Assembly (NCBI GenBank): GCA_011799875.1
Contig: CM022302.1
Span: forward strand, 201,172,086-201,236,085
DNA length: 64,000 bases
DNA from: Thinopyrum elongatum
Taxonomy: Eukaryota > Streptophyta > Magnoliopsida > Poales > Poaceae
Direction of reading: 5' to 3'
In this document: one piece after another, positions 1-9,867 of the stretch
Layout of the letters: every line of letters starts with the position of its first letter
How positions within the stretch are numbered: position 1 is the first letter of the stretch
Notes under the pieces: generated by a model
Databases searched by the model: none
The model's input: the letters and a program-made list of their open reading frames with translations, nothing else
What the model was told of the DNA's origin: nothing
Program-made: the position numbers and the translations under genes

Positions 1-725
1 GGAGAGGCTGACAGTTGGGTCCACGGCCACACGCAAGGAAGTGCCTCCTTATTACGTGCAAAATAATGATTCCTCCACCTAACAGCAGGTACCCACCGGA
101 AGGGCCTCTGTATTTCGTGAAAAAAACATTCCTCCCACTGACAGCTCGGACCCACCAGCTATATCTTCGCACGCAAGGAAGTGCCTCCTTATTACGCACA
201 AAAAAATGAATACTCCCCCTGCTATCTTGGACCCACCATAGTTGGAGGCTGACTAGTGGGCCTACTAAGTTGACACAGACGAAGGGCTTTGTCAACTTAG
301 TCAGTATGAACGATTCTAGCTGTAGTGACCGTACGATGTCCATCCAACGACCGTAGTGCTTCTTCAACCTCTGTTCTTCTTGCTCTAGCCGCCCAAACCA
401 GTGCCGGTCGTGCCGCCTGCTCCTGCCTCCCGTGGCCGGCTCTGCTGCCGCGCAGGCCTCACCGCCCCACCCTACTCCCATCGCTGGCCTGGCCATCCCT
501 GTACTCACCCAGACCTGCTGTTATTCTCCGGCGACGGCAGCCTCACACTGCAGCCCAACCAGTAAACCCTCGTACGCCCCTCCGCGTGGGAAACAACTGC
601 CGAGTCTTCCCCGGCTCCGGGTCATTCCCTTCCTAGGCCACGCTGTCGTCCACCGCCTTGGTGCTCTCGGTGCGGCGTGGTCAACGTGGTCAAGGAACGA
701 CTTACATCGGAAGAGGACTGTACAT

Positions 726-1020
726 GGAGAGGCTGACAGCTGGGTCCACGGCCGCAGCAAGGAAGTGCCTTCTTATTACGCGCAAAATAATGATTCCTCC
801 ACCTGACAGCAGGGACCTACTGGAAGGGCCTCTGTATTTTGGCTTAGCTGTATTTTGCGAAAAAAAACTTTTCCCCCCTGACAGCTGGGACCCACCAGCT
901 ACATCTTCGCACGCAAGGAAGTGCCTCCACATTAGGTGCGAAAAAAATGAATCCTCCTCCTGACAGCTCGGACCCACCATCAATAACTTCGCACGCAAGG
1001 AAGTGCGTCCTTATCCTTCC
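726..1020. repeat. Direct repeat of bases 1-240 within the CACTA end
   Basis: Bases 726-1020 repeat 1-240 with small indels. Both start GGAGAGGCTGACAG and both contain a shorter inner unit: a GACAGC..GGACCCACC block, then CGCAAGGAAGTGCCTCC and an A-rich run. The inner unit recurs four to five times across the two copies. This looks like sub-terminal repeat expansion of the CACTA element. The stretch between the copies (241-725) holds no recognisable gene. Confidence 0.7.
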
Positions 1021-1319
1021 TGACAGCCGGGACCCACCTGGTCGAAGCGTACGTAGCGTTCTCGCGAACGTGTACGTACATACTGGTCGATCGGTCTCTC
1101 TGGAATGATGAACCGTGTCCGAGCAAGCAGTAGCACGTGTAGTAGTAGAGCCCCCGACGTAGCAGTTCAAGCAGTCCCTTTTAAACCGTGTACACGTACG
1201 TACAGCCACATGCCAAAAAATACGGCCACGTACGTACATACGGGCGGGGTCTCGAACGCCTACTCCCACATACGTACGGCCAGGGCTCATGTACATGGAG
1301 AGGCAACGGACGGCAGCAA

Positions 1320-2060
1320 CGGCGTCCTGTTCATCGGGCAGCCAACCGGCTGGTTCAGAACGGAGAAACAGCGTCCTGTTCATCGAGAGGCAACAGACTG
1401 GGTCGGAATGCGTCCTGTTCAACAGGAGCCAAACCGGCTTGGATGGAACAGCAGAAACAGGGTCTGGTGTACCGTAGTACGGAGGAAACGTCCTTCTGTT
1501 TGACCGGCTACGGTCGAAACGGGGGTCCTGTTCATCGGGAGGGGTGTGGCGTACCGCAAAACGGAGAAAACGGACTTGTGTTGGAGCGCTACGGTCGAAA
1601 CGGGGGTCCTGTTCATCGGGAGGGGTGTGGCGTGCCGCAAAACGGAGGAAACAGACTTGTGTTGGAGCGCTACGATCGAAATGGGGGTCCTGTTCATTGG
1701 AGGGGTGTCGCGTACCGCAAAACAGGACTCCACGAGCTACTGTTCACCCACCGTCGACTTCCTTCAGCCTCCACATACACTATTCATCCACCGCGTCTTC
1801 CTCCTGCCTCCACCAGCTACTGTTCATCCAGCCCTCCACCGGCTATTGTTCAACCAGCCCTCCACGGGGTCATGTTCATCCACCCCCAACCAGATCGGCT
1901 GTGGCGGCCTTCTCTCGGGGTCCTGTTCATCCAGCAGCAACGGCCTACTACTACTACCACGGGGTCCTGTTCATCCAACCCCCACCGGGAACTGTTCATC
2001 CAACCCCAACCACGTATGTCTCGACTCGTTCAACCAACCCCACGTTCACTGTTCATCAAG
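1320..2060. repeat. Cluster of about 15 TGTTCATC(C) motifs, CACTA sub-terminal region
   Basis: A short motif (C/A)TGTTCATC, often followed by CA, recurs about fifteen times in 740 bp, for example near 1328, 1373, 1527, 1608, 1822, 1871, 1921, 1969 and 1991. Most copies lie in the same direction with irregular spacing. Arrays of 10-20-bp sub-terminal motifs are known transposase-binding sites in CACTA elements (TNPA sites of En/Spm). Assigning that role here is inference from position. Confidence 0.6.
1521..1735. repeat. 81-bp tandem repeat, about 2.6 copies
   Basis: Units begin with GGGGGTCCTGTTCAT at 1521, 1602 and 1683, exactly 81 bp apart. The third copy decays after about 50 bp, and a degenerate earlier unit can be traced at about 1440-1520. 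Because 81 is a multiple of three, a frame stays open through it, but this is a by-product of the period and not a gene. Confidence 0.85.
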
Positions 2061-2540
2061 AGGCAGCAGGTTCGATCGGCTTTAGTTAGCAGCAGTAGCG
2101 AAGGAATCCCTTGATCGGGTTCACATAACAGCCAGGGATCGATTGAACGCTCGGGTTCAGTAACGTAGCTAGTGCAATCGCTCGGGTTCAGTAAGCAAAT
2201 GCCTCGCTAGGGTTCAGTTAGAGCCCAAAACCTCACACACACACGTGTACGTATACAAGAGAAAACGCGCAAACCTCGCGTGCATCGCTCGGCCCCGACC
2301 AGCCACCGTAACCGGGAACTCCCCAAAATTTTCCTCGCCCTTGCTTCTACCATGATTTTTTCCGTCATGGACGGCCCAAAGAATGTCATACAGGTGCGTC
2401 TCCGGACCGCCTAGGACGAAAAGCCCATTTTCTGTCATGATTTTTTGTCATAGAAGTAGGAGCCCACCACATCTATGATGATACCGGGTTTTGTCATAAT
2501 TATCGTCATAGAAGTGTCATAAGCATGACAGGAAAAAAAT

Positions 2541-2584
2541 TCGTTCGGCCCAAAATGTCACGGATGTGTCTTTTTTTTGTAGTG
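2541..2584. repeat. CACTA terminal inverted repeat (right end)
   Basis: The last bases read ...CGGATGTGTC, a T run, then GTAGTG; the reverse complement begins CACTACAAAA. Immediately inside (2340-2540) are repeated TGTCAT/GTCATAGA words typical of Triticeae CACTA ends. The adjacent three bases GAG (2585-2587) would be one half of the target duplication. Confidence 0.75.
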
Positions 2585-2672
2585 GAGGGAAATACTTATC
2601 TCTACTGTACTGCTTAATCCTCTCCTCTTCGAGGAAATCCCAACACAACTCACAAGTAGCAGGAAGAATTTC

Positions 2673-2690
2673 TGGCACCGTTGACGGGGA
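2673..2690 (+). promoter_or_regulatory. Primer-binding site, tRNA-Asp type (degraded)
   Basis: The sequence TGGCACCGTTGACGGGGA matches the Athila-type primer site TGGCGCCGTTGCCGGGGA with two mismatches. It marks the start of the internal region. The LTR that should end just upstream is not recognisable. Confidence 0.7.
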
Positions 2691-2846
2691 GACATTACCA
2701 AAACCTATCAAGTACCATCGCACAAACTATCATCTACTTGCTCTTATTTTTATTTGCCTTTGCCTCTTGTTTTCATCTCCCCCATTTCTATTTTTTTACA
2801 AAAACACAAAAACATTTTTATTTGATCGTTTGCTTGCTTTGTCGCT

Positions 2847-4185
2847 ATGTCTCAAAAAAACACTAAGTTGTGTGATTTTTCAAATACTAGTAATAATGAT
2901 TTTATTAGTACTCCAATTGCTCCTCCCGCCACTAGTGCAGAGTCATGTGATATTAATGCCGCTTTGCTAAATCTTGTTATGAAAGAATAATTTTCTGGTA
3001 GTCGTAATGAAGATGCGGCATCCCATCTTAATACTTTCGTTGAATTATGCGATATGCAAAAGAAAAATATGTGGATAATGATATTGTCAAATTGAAATTA
3101 CTTTTGTTCTCACTACGAGACCATGCTAAAACTTGATTTTCACCCTTGCCTCGAAATAGTATTGATTCTTGCGATAAGTGTAAGTATGCTTTCATTGCCA
3201 AGTATTTTCCTCCCGCAAAAACTATTTCTCTTAGAAATCAAATTATGAATTTTAAGCAAATTGAGAATGAACATGTTGCACAACCTTGGGAGAGAATGAA
3301 ATTAATGATAATAAATTGTTCCACTCATGGTTTAAGTTTATGGATGATTAGACAAAATTTCTGTGCGGGACTAAACTTTGTTTTTAGAAATTTTCTAGAC
3401 TCTACTGCAGGTGGAACCTTTATGAAATCACATTAGGGGAAGCTACAAAACACCTTGATAATATTATGGCAAAGTACTCGCAGTGGCATACCGAAAGAGC
3501 TCCAACTGGTAAGAAGGTAAATTTTGTTGAAGAAATTACTACGTTGAGTGATAAAATGGATGCTCTCATGAAAATGGTTGCTAGTAAGAATTCTCATGTT
3601 TTTTTTTTGACCTTGAAGACTGCAGGGCTTGCTCCCCACAGCATTTTATTAAAAAATAGCACCAGTACAAGGATTCCTCAAGATGAGGAAAAAAACAAGA
3701 AAAAGAAAACTACAGAAAGCTAAAGAAAGCTATACAAAGGAAGGGGGAGGATATTATACCTAATAATTACAGCATTACACACAAATAAAAACCTCCTCAA
3801 GGAGGAAGGAAATCAATCCATTTAAGCAAGGCATCTCTATATTTCCTTTTGTTTCTATGGGAGAGGAGCGTTAGATCATGAATGAATCCATTTTTCCATG
3901 CCCTGAAAGAAGGTCGAATGTTCCTGAAAGCTTTTTCATTCCTGACATGTTGATCCTAATGATGTTCCTAAATCTACTTTGATTGAGCAAACTAATGATT
4001 CCGTTGATGTGAACTTTGTCTCTCAAAATAATTTCAATAACAATGCTTATAGAGGTAATTTTAATCCTAGACTGTATCCTGGAAATTCCTCTAATAATTA
4101 TGGTAAATCATATAATAATAATAACAATAGGATACCTACTGATCTAGAAATTCCTCTAATAATTATAGTTTTACACATCCAATGT
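2847..4185 (+). pseudogene. Athila-type gag pseudogene
   Basis: An ATG at 2847 opens a 48-codon frame (MSQKNTKLCDFS...) ending at TAA near 2991. The reading then shifts frame repeatedly. Recognisable gag pieces are the core at 3146-3436 (FPPAKTISLRNQIMNFKQ, then a WERMK motif), a piece at 3466-3600 (MAKYSQWHTERAP) and an asparagine-rich tail at 3979-4188. The stretch 3723-3978 between them is not readable in any frame. Gag would form the capsid of the element's particles. At least three frame changes and several stops show it is dead. The asparagine-rich tail is typical of this Triticeae gag group; there is no zinc knuckle before the break at about 4185. Confidence 0.65.
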
Positions 4186-4290
4186 TGACCCGACCGACAT
4201 GACACCCTTGAAGAAACCCACCACGGAATCTGATCCCCTGCTCAAGTTTAAGTCAGCCGAAGACACGAAACAAGTTGATTTCATCCCTGG
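4186..4290 (+). pseudogene. Tat/Retand-type Gypsy pol, fragment 1 (upstream of RT)
   Basis: This short stretch reads as the protease-RT linker (…KQVDFIPG) and joins in sense to the RT fragment that resumes at 13499 once the Copia element at 4291-13493 is removed. It is the leftmost piece of the old Gypsy element that hosts four later insertions. Its gag, protease and 5' LTR are not in the window. Confidence 0.6.
4286..4290. repeat. Target-site duplication CCTGG (left), Copia element 4291-13493
   Basis: CCTGG directly precedes the 5' LTR (TGAAGGCAC...). The same five bases follow the 3' LTR at 13494-13498. This proves the two LTRs belong to one insertion. Confidence 0.9.
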
Positions 4291-4640
4291 TGAAGGCACA
4301 AGTGCTCCCAGGGTGATTTTGGTAATTAATGTCAACATATCTCTTGTTGGACTAATGGTTTTATCTAGTGCATTTCAGACAAGTTCAAAAATGGCGTGGA
4401 AAGGACAAGAGGATGTGGAACCCCCTTCAAAATGCTAAGGACACATATTGGCAAAAGCTCAAGACTCTTCATTTCTATTTTAGTGATCCAAGATCACATT
4501 GAGTCCATAGGAAAGCCAATACTATTAAAAGGGGATGAGGTGTTGCTTAATGGTCTACTTGCTCAAAATGCTTAGTGATATTGCTCCAAAGCCCTCAACC
4601 ACTTTCTCATTCCAAATATGTCCAAAACCGAAAGTCAAAC

Positions 4641-5030
4641 TCGGCCCCACCGAATTTTCCTATTTGGCGCCACCGAGTTCATTTGACATAGTCACTGCCA
4701 GAAACCCTAACACCTCGGTCACACCGATACGGATCTCGGTCTAACAGAGATGGCCCTGCAAACTCTCTGTTTCCCTTTTTAACTTTTCGGTCTCACCAAC
4801 ATAAGCGATCGGTCACACCGAGTTTGCTTGACCAACACTCTGTTTGCTCTTTGCTGAAATCGGTCTCACCGAGTTCACGCAATTGGCGCCACCAAGATGA
4901 GGTTTTGCCCTAGCCCTAGCATATCGGTCCCACTGAGTTGTTCCAGTCGGTCCCATCGAGATTCCTAACATTCACATTTTGAACTGAATCGGTCTCACCG
5001 AGTTCCTCTATTCGGTCTGACCGAGTTGGG
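4641..5030. repeat. Array of about 12 TCGGTCTCACCGA-like motifs upstream of the LTR TATA box
   Basis: A 13-15-bp imperfect palindrome, core CGGT(N2-4)ACCG, recurs about every 35 bp just upstream of the TATA box, for example at 4641, 4713, 4808, 4857, 4987 and 5010. The 3' LTR carries the same array (about 12255-12650), and five further copies lie in the internal tail at about 10765-10940. Its place suggests a transcriptional control region; this is inference. Confidence 0.7.
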
Positions 5031-5066
5031 TCAAATGTGTGTAACGGTTGGATTTTGTGTGGAGGC

Positions 5067-5074
5067 TATATATA
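5067..5074 (+). promoter_or_regulatory. TATA box of Copia 5' LTR
   Basis: TATATATA followed by CCCCTCCACC, at a position fitting the U3/R border. The 3' LTR has the same box at 12684-12691. Confidence 0.6.
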
Positions 5075-5866
5075 CCCCTCCACCCCCTTCTCCATAAGTG
5101 AGAGAGCCATCAGAACGTGCCTACACTTCCAGCTTACATTTTCTGAGAGAGAACCACCTACTCATGTGTTGAGATGAAGATATACCAATCCTACCACAAG
5201 AATCTTGATTTCTAGCCTTTCCCAAGTTGCTTTCCACTCAAATCTTCTTTCCACCATACCCAAATCTGTGTGAGAGAGTTGAGTGTTGGGGAGACTATCA
5301 TTTGAAGCACAAGAGCAAGGATTTCATCATCAACACAACATCTATTACCTTTTGGAGAGTGGTGTCTCCTAGATTGGTTAGGTGTCGCTTGGGAGCCTCC
5401 GACAAAATTGTGGAGTTGAACCAAGAAGTTTGGAAGGGCAAGGAGATCGCCTACTTCGTGAAGATCTACCCGAGTGAGGCAAGTCCTTCGTGGGCGATGG
5501 CCATGGTGGGATAGACAAGGTTGCTTCTTCGTGGACCCTTCGTGGGTGGAGCCCTCCGTTGCCCTTTATGGGTTGAAGTCTCCATCAACGTGGATGTACG
5601 ATAGCACCAGCTATCGGAACCACGCCAAAAATCTTCGTGTCTACATTGTGTTTGCACACTCCAATCCCATCCCTTTACTTTCTTGCAATTAGCATGATTT
5701 ACTCTTTCCGCTGCTCATACTCTTGTCATGCTTGCTTGAAATGTATTGTGAATGCTTAAACTTGTGCTAAAACTCCACCTTGACTTGAACAACTTAAAAA
5801 TTGCCACTTTTACTTGTTAAGGGTCGAATCACCCCCCTCTAGACCCCTCTTCTTGATCCTTTCAAT

Positions 5867-5878
5867 TAGTATCAGAGC
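5867..5878 (+). promoter_or_regulatory. Primer-binding site, initiator tRNA-Met type
   Basis: TAGTATCAGAGC, two bases after the LTR end, matches the usual TGGTATCAGAGC with one mismatch. Confidence 0.8.
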
Positions 5879-5919
5879 ATTGGTCTCCATTGCTTTGGTT
5901 TAATCACCATTGGAGGAAG

Positions 5920-8900
5920 ATGGATGAGTCTACAATCGGGAGTATTAGACGTAGAGTGCCTATGCTTGACGGAGAGTTCTATAATTCTTGGAAGAATGAG
6001 ATGCTTGAGATTTTCAATGAATATAATTTGAACAAGTATATTATTAGCCCTTGTGCGCCCCCTATTGATCCCTTGCATCCTACCCCCGATGAGTATCTTG
6101 ACATGACCCACAATCTTAGAACTATTGATCTTATCATGAGAGGATTGCCTAGAAATTTGATTGTGTGCTTGCCTACATTTGAATTTGCATATACTATATG
6201 GAAATATCTTGAGGAGCGTTTTCCAAACTATTCCTTGAAAAATCTAGATGAGATCCTTCAAAAGTCCATTGCTTTTCATAAAATGAATCCTAGTGATCCT
6301 AAATTTGATGATTGTCTATTTGAGCTCCGTGATCTTATGCGTGCCAAAGGAGATGTTGGAGTCATTAGTAGCATCATTTTGCAAGTCATTAGAATTCACA
6401 AACATGCACATTGTCATGGTCATAAATCTAATGAATCACTCTCTCTAGGTGATGATCATTCACATGATGATGTTGAACATGGATATTATGATGAGGATGA
6501 TGATAGTGACTTTGATCTTGATGATTCGATGAGACACTTTGGTCTTATGGCTAACCTTCGTGGTTATATGGCCGGAGGAAAGGAATGGGTTCTTGATAGT
6601 GGATGTACTGATCATATGACCAGAGATAAGGACATGTTTCGTGAGCTTGCTGAGAACGCCGGTCCCCGCAAGTATGTCACCTTTGGTGACAACTCCAAGG
6701 GTAAGGTAGTTGGCCTTGGTAAGGTGGCCATCTCCCATGATAGCTCTATTCAAAATGTTATGCTCGTTGAATCTCTTGGCTACAGCTTACTTTCTGTATC
6801 TAGACTAGCTGACTTCGGTTTCAATGTTCTATTTACTGAAGTAGATTGCCAAGTGTTTCAAAGAGATAATCATAATATGGTCTTTACTGGTATTCGTAGA
6901 GGTGACCTATACATTGTTGATTTCACTAAAAGAGCTCAACCTCGTACTTGCTTAATTGCTAAATCTTCTAAAGGTTGGTTATGGCATAGAAGGTTAGGTC
7001 ACGTGGGCATGCGAAATCTTGATAAGCTTATTGAAGGTGATCATATCCTTGGTGTTAAAGATGTCATATTTGACAAGGATAGACTTTGCAGTGCTTGCCA
7101 AGCAGGAAAACAGGTTGGAGGAAGCCATCCCGTTAAGAACATCATGACCACGAGAAGACCGCTTGAGCTAATTCATATGGATCTCTTCGGTCCCAACGCC
7201 TACAAGAGTCTCGGTGGTAAGTCGTTCGGTTTGGTCATTGTTGATGACTTTTCAAGATTTACGTGGGTGTTCTTTCCTGATGATAAATCGCAAGTCCAAA
7301 AGATCTTCAAGAACTTCGCTAGGAAGGCCCAAAACCAATTTGAAGTGAAGATCAAGAAGGTTCGAAGCGACAATGGAACGGAGTTCAAGAATGCAAATGT
7401 GGATACCTTTCTTGACGAAGAAGGGATTTCACATGAGTTCTCAGCTACCTACACGCCTCAACAAAATGGAGTTGTTGAGAGGAAGAACCGGACACTTATT
7501 GAGATGGCAAGAACGATGCTTGATGAATACAAGACGCCAAGACACTTTTGGGCGGAAGCGGTTGAGATAGCTTGTCATGCTATGAATCGACTATATCTTC
7601 ACAAGCTTCTCGGCAAGACGGCATACGAGCTTCTCACTGGTAACAAACCCCAAGTTGGATACTTTTGAGTATTTGGCTGAAAGTGCTACATTCTTGATAA
7701 ACATCGTCATTCAAAATTTGCCCCTAAATCTCATGAAGGTTTCCTGCTCGGTTACGGTTCAAACTCTCACACATACCATGTCTACAACAATTTCACCCGA
7801 AAGGTTGAAGAGACGGTAGATGTGAAGTTTGATGAATCTAACGGCTCACAAGTAGAGCAATTGCCAATTGATGTAGGAGACAAAGATCCTTCGGAAGCAA
7901 TTCAAGATTTGTCCATTGGCAAGATTCACCCAACGGAGGTGAAGGAGAGTACCTCGATCGTTCAAGTGGAAGCCTCAACTTCACATCAAGGTGAACCACA
8001 AGTTGATTTGGAGGCATCCACAAGTAGAACACGTCAAGATGGAGGAAATGAGGAAGTACAACAAGATGAACCACATCAACCTCCCACTCCACCTCCACAA
8101 GAGAATGACAACACCAACAACAATGAAGGAGGACAAGAAGAAGAAGAAGAAGAAAATGAAGAGGATGTTCCACCCCAACCCAAACAAAAGCTCTCACGAG
8201 TTAGAGCAAGAGTCACAAGATACCATCCCGTCGAACAAATCTTCGATGATATTCAAACCGGGAGAATTACTCGCTCTAAAACTTGTTTAGCTAACTTTTG
8301 CGAACACTACTCATTCATTTCTAGTATTGAACCTATGAAGGTTGAAGAAGCTCTTGAGGATCTGGATTGGGTGAATGCTATGCACAAAGATCTACACAAC
8401 TTCGAGAGGAATCAAGTGTGGACATTGGTTGAGAAGCCCGATGATAATCACAATGTCATTGGAACCAAATGGGTGTTTTGGAATAAGCAAGGTGAAGATG
8501 GACAAGTTGTACACAACAAGGCCTGTCTCATCGCCCAAGGCTACACTCAATTCGAAGGTATGGACTATGGTGAGACATATGCCCCCGTTGCTAGACTTGA
8601 GTCCATACGCATCTTACTTGCTTAAGCCAATCACCATGACATCACTTTATACCAAATGGATATTAAAAGTGCTTTTCTAAATGGAGAAATTGAGGAGGAA
8701 GTGTATGTTAAACAACCTCCCGGCTTTGTGAATCCAAAGAAACCTAATCATGTCTACAAACTTCACAAAGCTCTTTATGGTCTTAAACAAGCTCCTAGAG
8801 CATGGTATAAATGTTTGACCAAGTTCCTTATTGAAAAAGGCTTTGAAATTTGGAAAATTGATTCTACACTTTTTACTAAAAGGGTTAATGGTGAATTATT

Positions 8901-9867
8901 TGCGTGCCAAATTTATGTGGATGATATCATATTTGGTTCTACTAACCCCCATTTTAGTGAAAAGTATGGAAGGCTAATGTCGGAGAAGTTTGAGATGTCT
9001 ACGATGAGTGAACTCAAATTTTTCCTTGGCTTGCAAATCAAGCAAACTAAGGAAGGTACCTTTGTTTCTCAAACAAAGTACACCAAGGATCTTTTCAAGA
9101 AGTTCAACATGCAAGAAAGCAAAGGTATGAAAACACCCATGCCTACTAGTGGACATCTTGACTTGACTAAGGATGGCAAACCAGTTGACCAAAAGGTTTA
9201 CCGCTCTATGATTGGTTCATTGTTATATCTATGTGCCTCCCATCCTGATATTATGCTAAGTGTGTGCATGTGTGCATGATATCAAGTGGCCCATAAAGAA
9301 TGTCATCTTAAGGCTGTGAAAAGGATAGTGAGATACTTAATTCATACACCAAATTTTGGAAATTGGTATCCTAAGAGGTCATCTTTTGATCTTGTTGGCT
9401 ACTCCGATTCGGACTATGCTGGTGAAAAGGTTGATAGAAAGTCCAGTTCGGGTACTTGTCAATTTCTTGGTAGATCCCTTGTGTCTTGGTCCTCCATGAA
9501 ACAAAACTTGGTATCCTTATCGACTGCCGAAGCGGAATACATTGCCGCCGGATCATGTTGTGCTCAATTACTTTGGATGACCAAAACCCTTAAGGATTAT
9601 GGGATACATGTGAAACATGTTCCATTGCTTTGTGACAATGAAAGTGCTATTAAGATTGCTCACAATCCCGTGCAACATTCTTGAACTAAGCATATTGAAG
9701 TTCGTCATCATTTCATTCGAGATCATGTTGCTAAAGGAGACATTAATCTTAAGCATATTCGTACTGATAAGCAATTGGCGGATATATTCACCAAACCGCT
9801 TGATGAGAAAGTGTTTTGCCATTTGAGAGGTGAATTGAATATCATTGTTGCCTCAAACTTGGAGTAG
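5920..9867 (+). pseudogene. Copia gag-pol polyprotein, SIRE/Maximus-like, broken by five stops
   Basis: One reading frame runs from ATG 5920 to TAG 9865 without a frameshift, interrupted by in-frame stops at 7666, 7678, 8623, 9277 and 9682. Domains in order: a gag-like N-terminus (about residues 1-200, acidic Asp/His-rich end); aspartic protease with WVLDSGCTDHM (catalytic Asp about residue 226); pre-integrase motif WLWHRRLGHVG with a CSAC pair; integrase core (MDLFGP, VRSDNGTEF, NGVVERKN); a long Glu/Gln-rich linker at about 7850-8200; RT with YVDD at 8914-8925; RNase H (CDNESAIKIA, ending KPLDEKVF). The gag lacks the CCHC zinc knuckle expected before protease, so an internal deletion is likely. 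I chose ATG 5920 because the longer open frame begins at TTG 5890. Confidence 0.88.

Larger units (their letters stand above)
1..2584. mobile_element. CACTA (Tnp2/En-Spm class) DNA transposon, terminal portion
   Basis: The right end reads ...TTTTTTTGTAGTG. Its reverse complement starts CACTACAAAAAAAAGAC, the typical CACTA terminal inverted repeat. Inside the end lie many short repeated motifs, as expected of the sub-terminal region where the element's own transposase binds. No transposase motif is seen. Short frames at 325-800 are alanine/proline-rich or low-complexity and not recognisable. The other end lies outside the window, so the 3-bp target duplication cannot be checked. The element abuts a decayed Athila-type leader at 2585, which suggests it inserted next to or into that element. 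Confidence 0.7.
2585..4185 (+). mobile_element. Decayed Athila-type Gypsy fragment (leader and gag)
   Basis: A degraded tRNA-Asp primer-binding site at 2673-2690 is followed by an AT-rich leader and a gag reading frame broken many times. No LTR is visible on either side: the left side meets the CACTA end at 2584, and the right side stops abruptly in the asparagine-rich end of gag at about 4185, where Tat/Retand pol sequence begins. This is an old remnant of the Sabrina/WHAM-like group. The right junction has no target duplication and is probably a deletion or illegitimate-recombination joint. Confidence 0.7.
4291..5864 (+). repeat. 5' LTR, Copia (SIRE/Maximus-like)
   Basis: Begins TGAAGGCACAAGTGC and ends GATCCTTTCA; the ends form a short inverted repeat (TGAAAG/CTTTCA in the better-kept 3' copy). 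It carries a TATA box at 5067-5074 and a dense array of CGGT..ACCG motifs. The R/U5 part after the TATA box has short open frames (e.g. 5227-5514) that also occur in the 3' LTR and have no recognisable product. Confidence 0.9.

Noticed and set aside
325..806. Ala/Pro-rich frames near the left edge as host exons
   Set aside because: No splice pattern or known domain; they lie between copies of a CACTA sub-terminal repeat.
7838..8290. Frames on both strands over the GAA-rich stretch
   Set aside because: They shadow the acidic linker of the Copia polyprotein.
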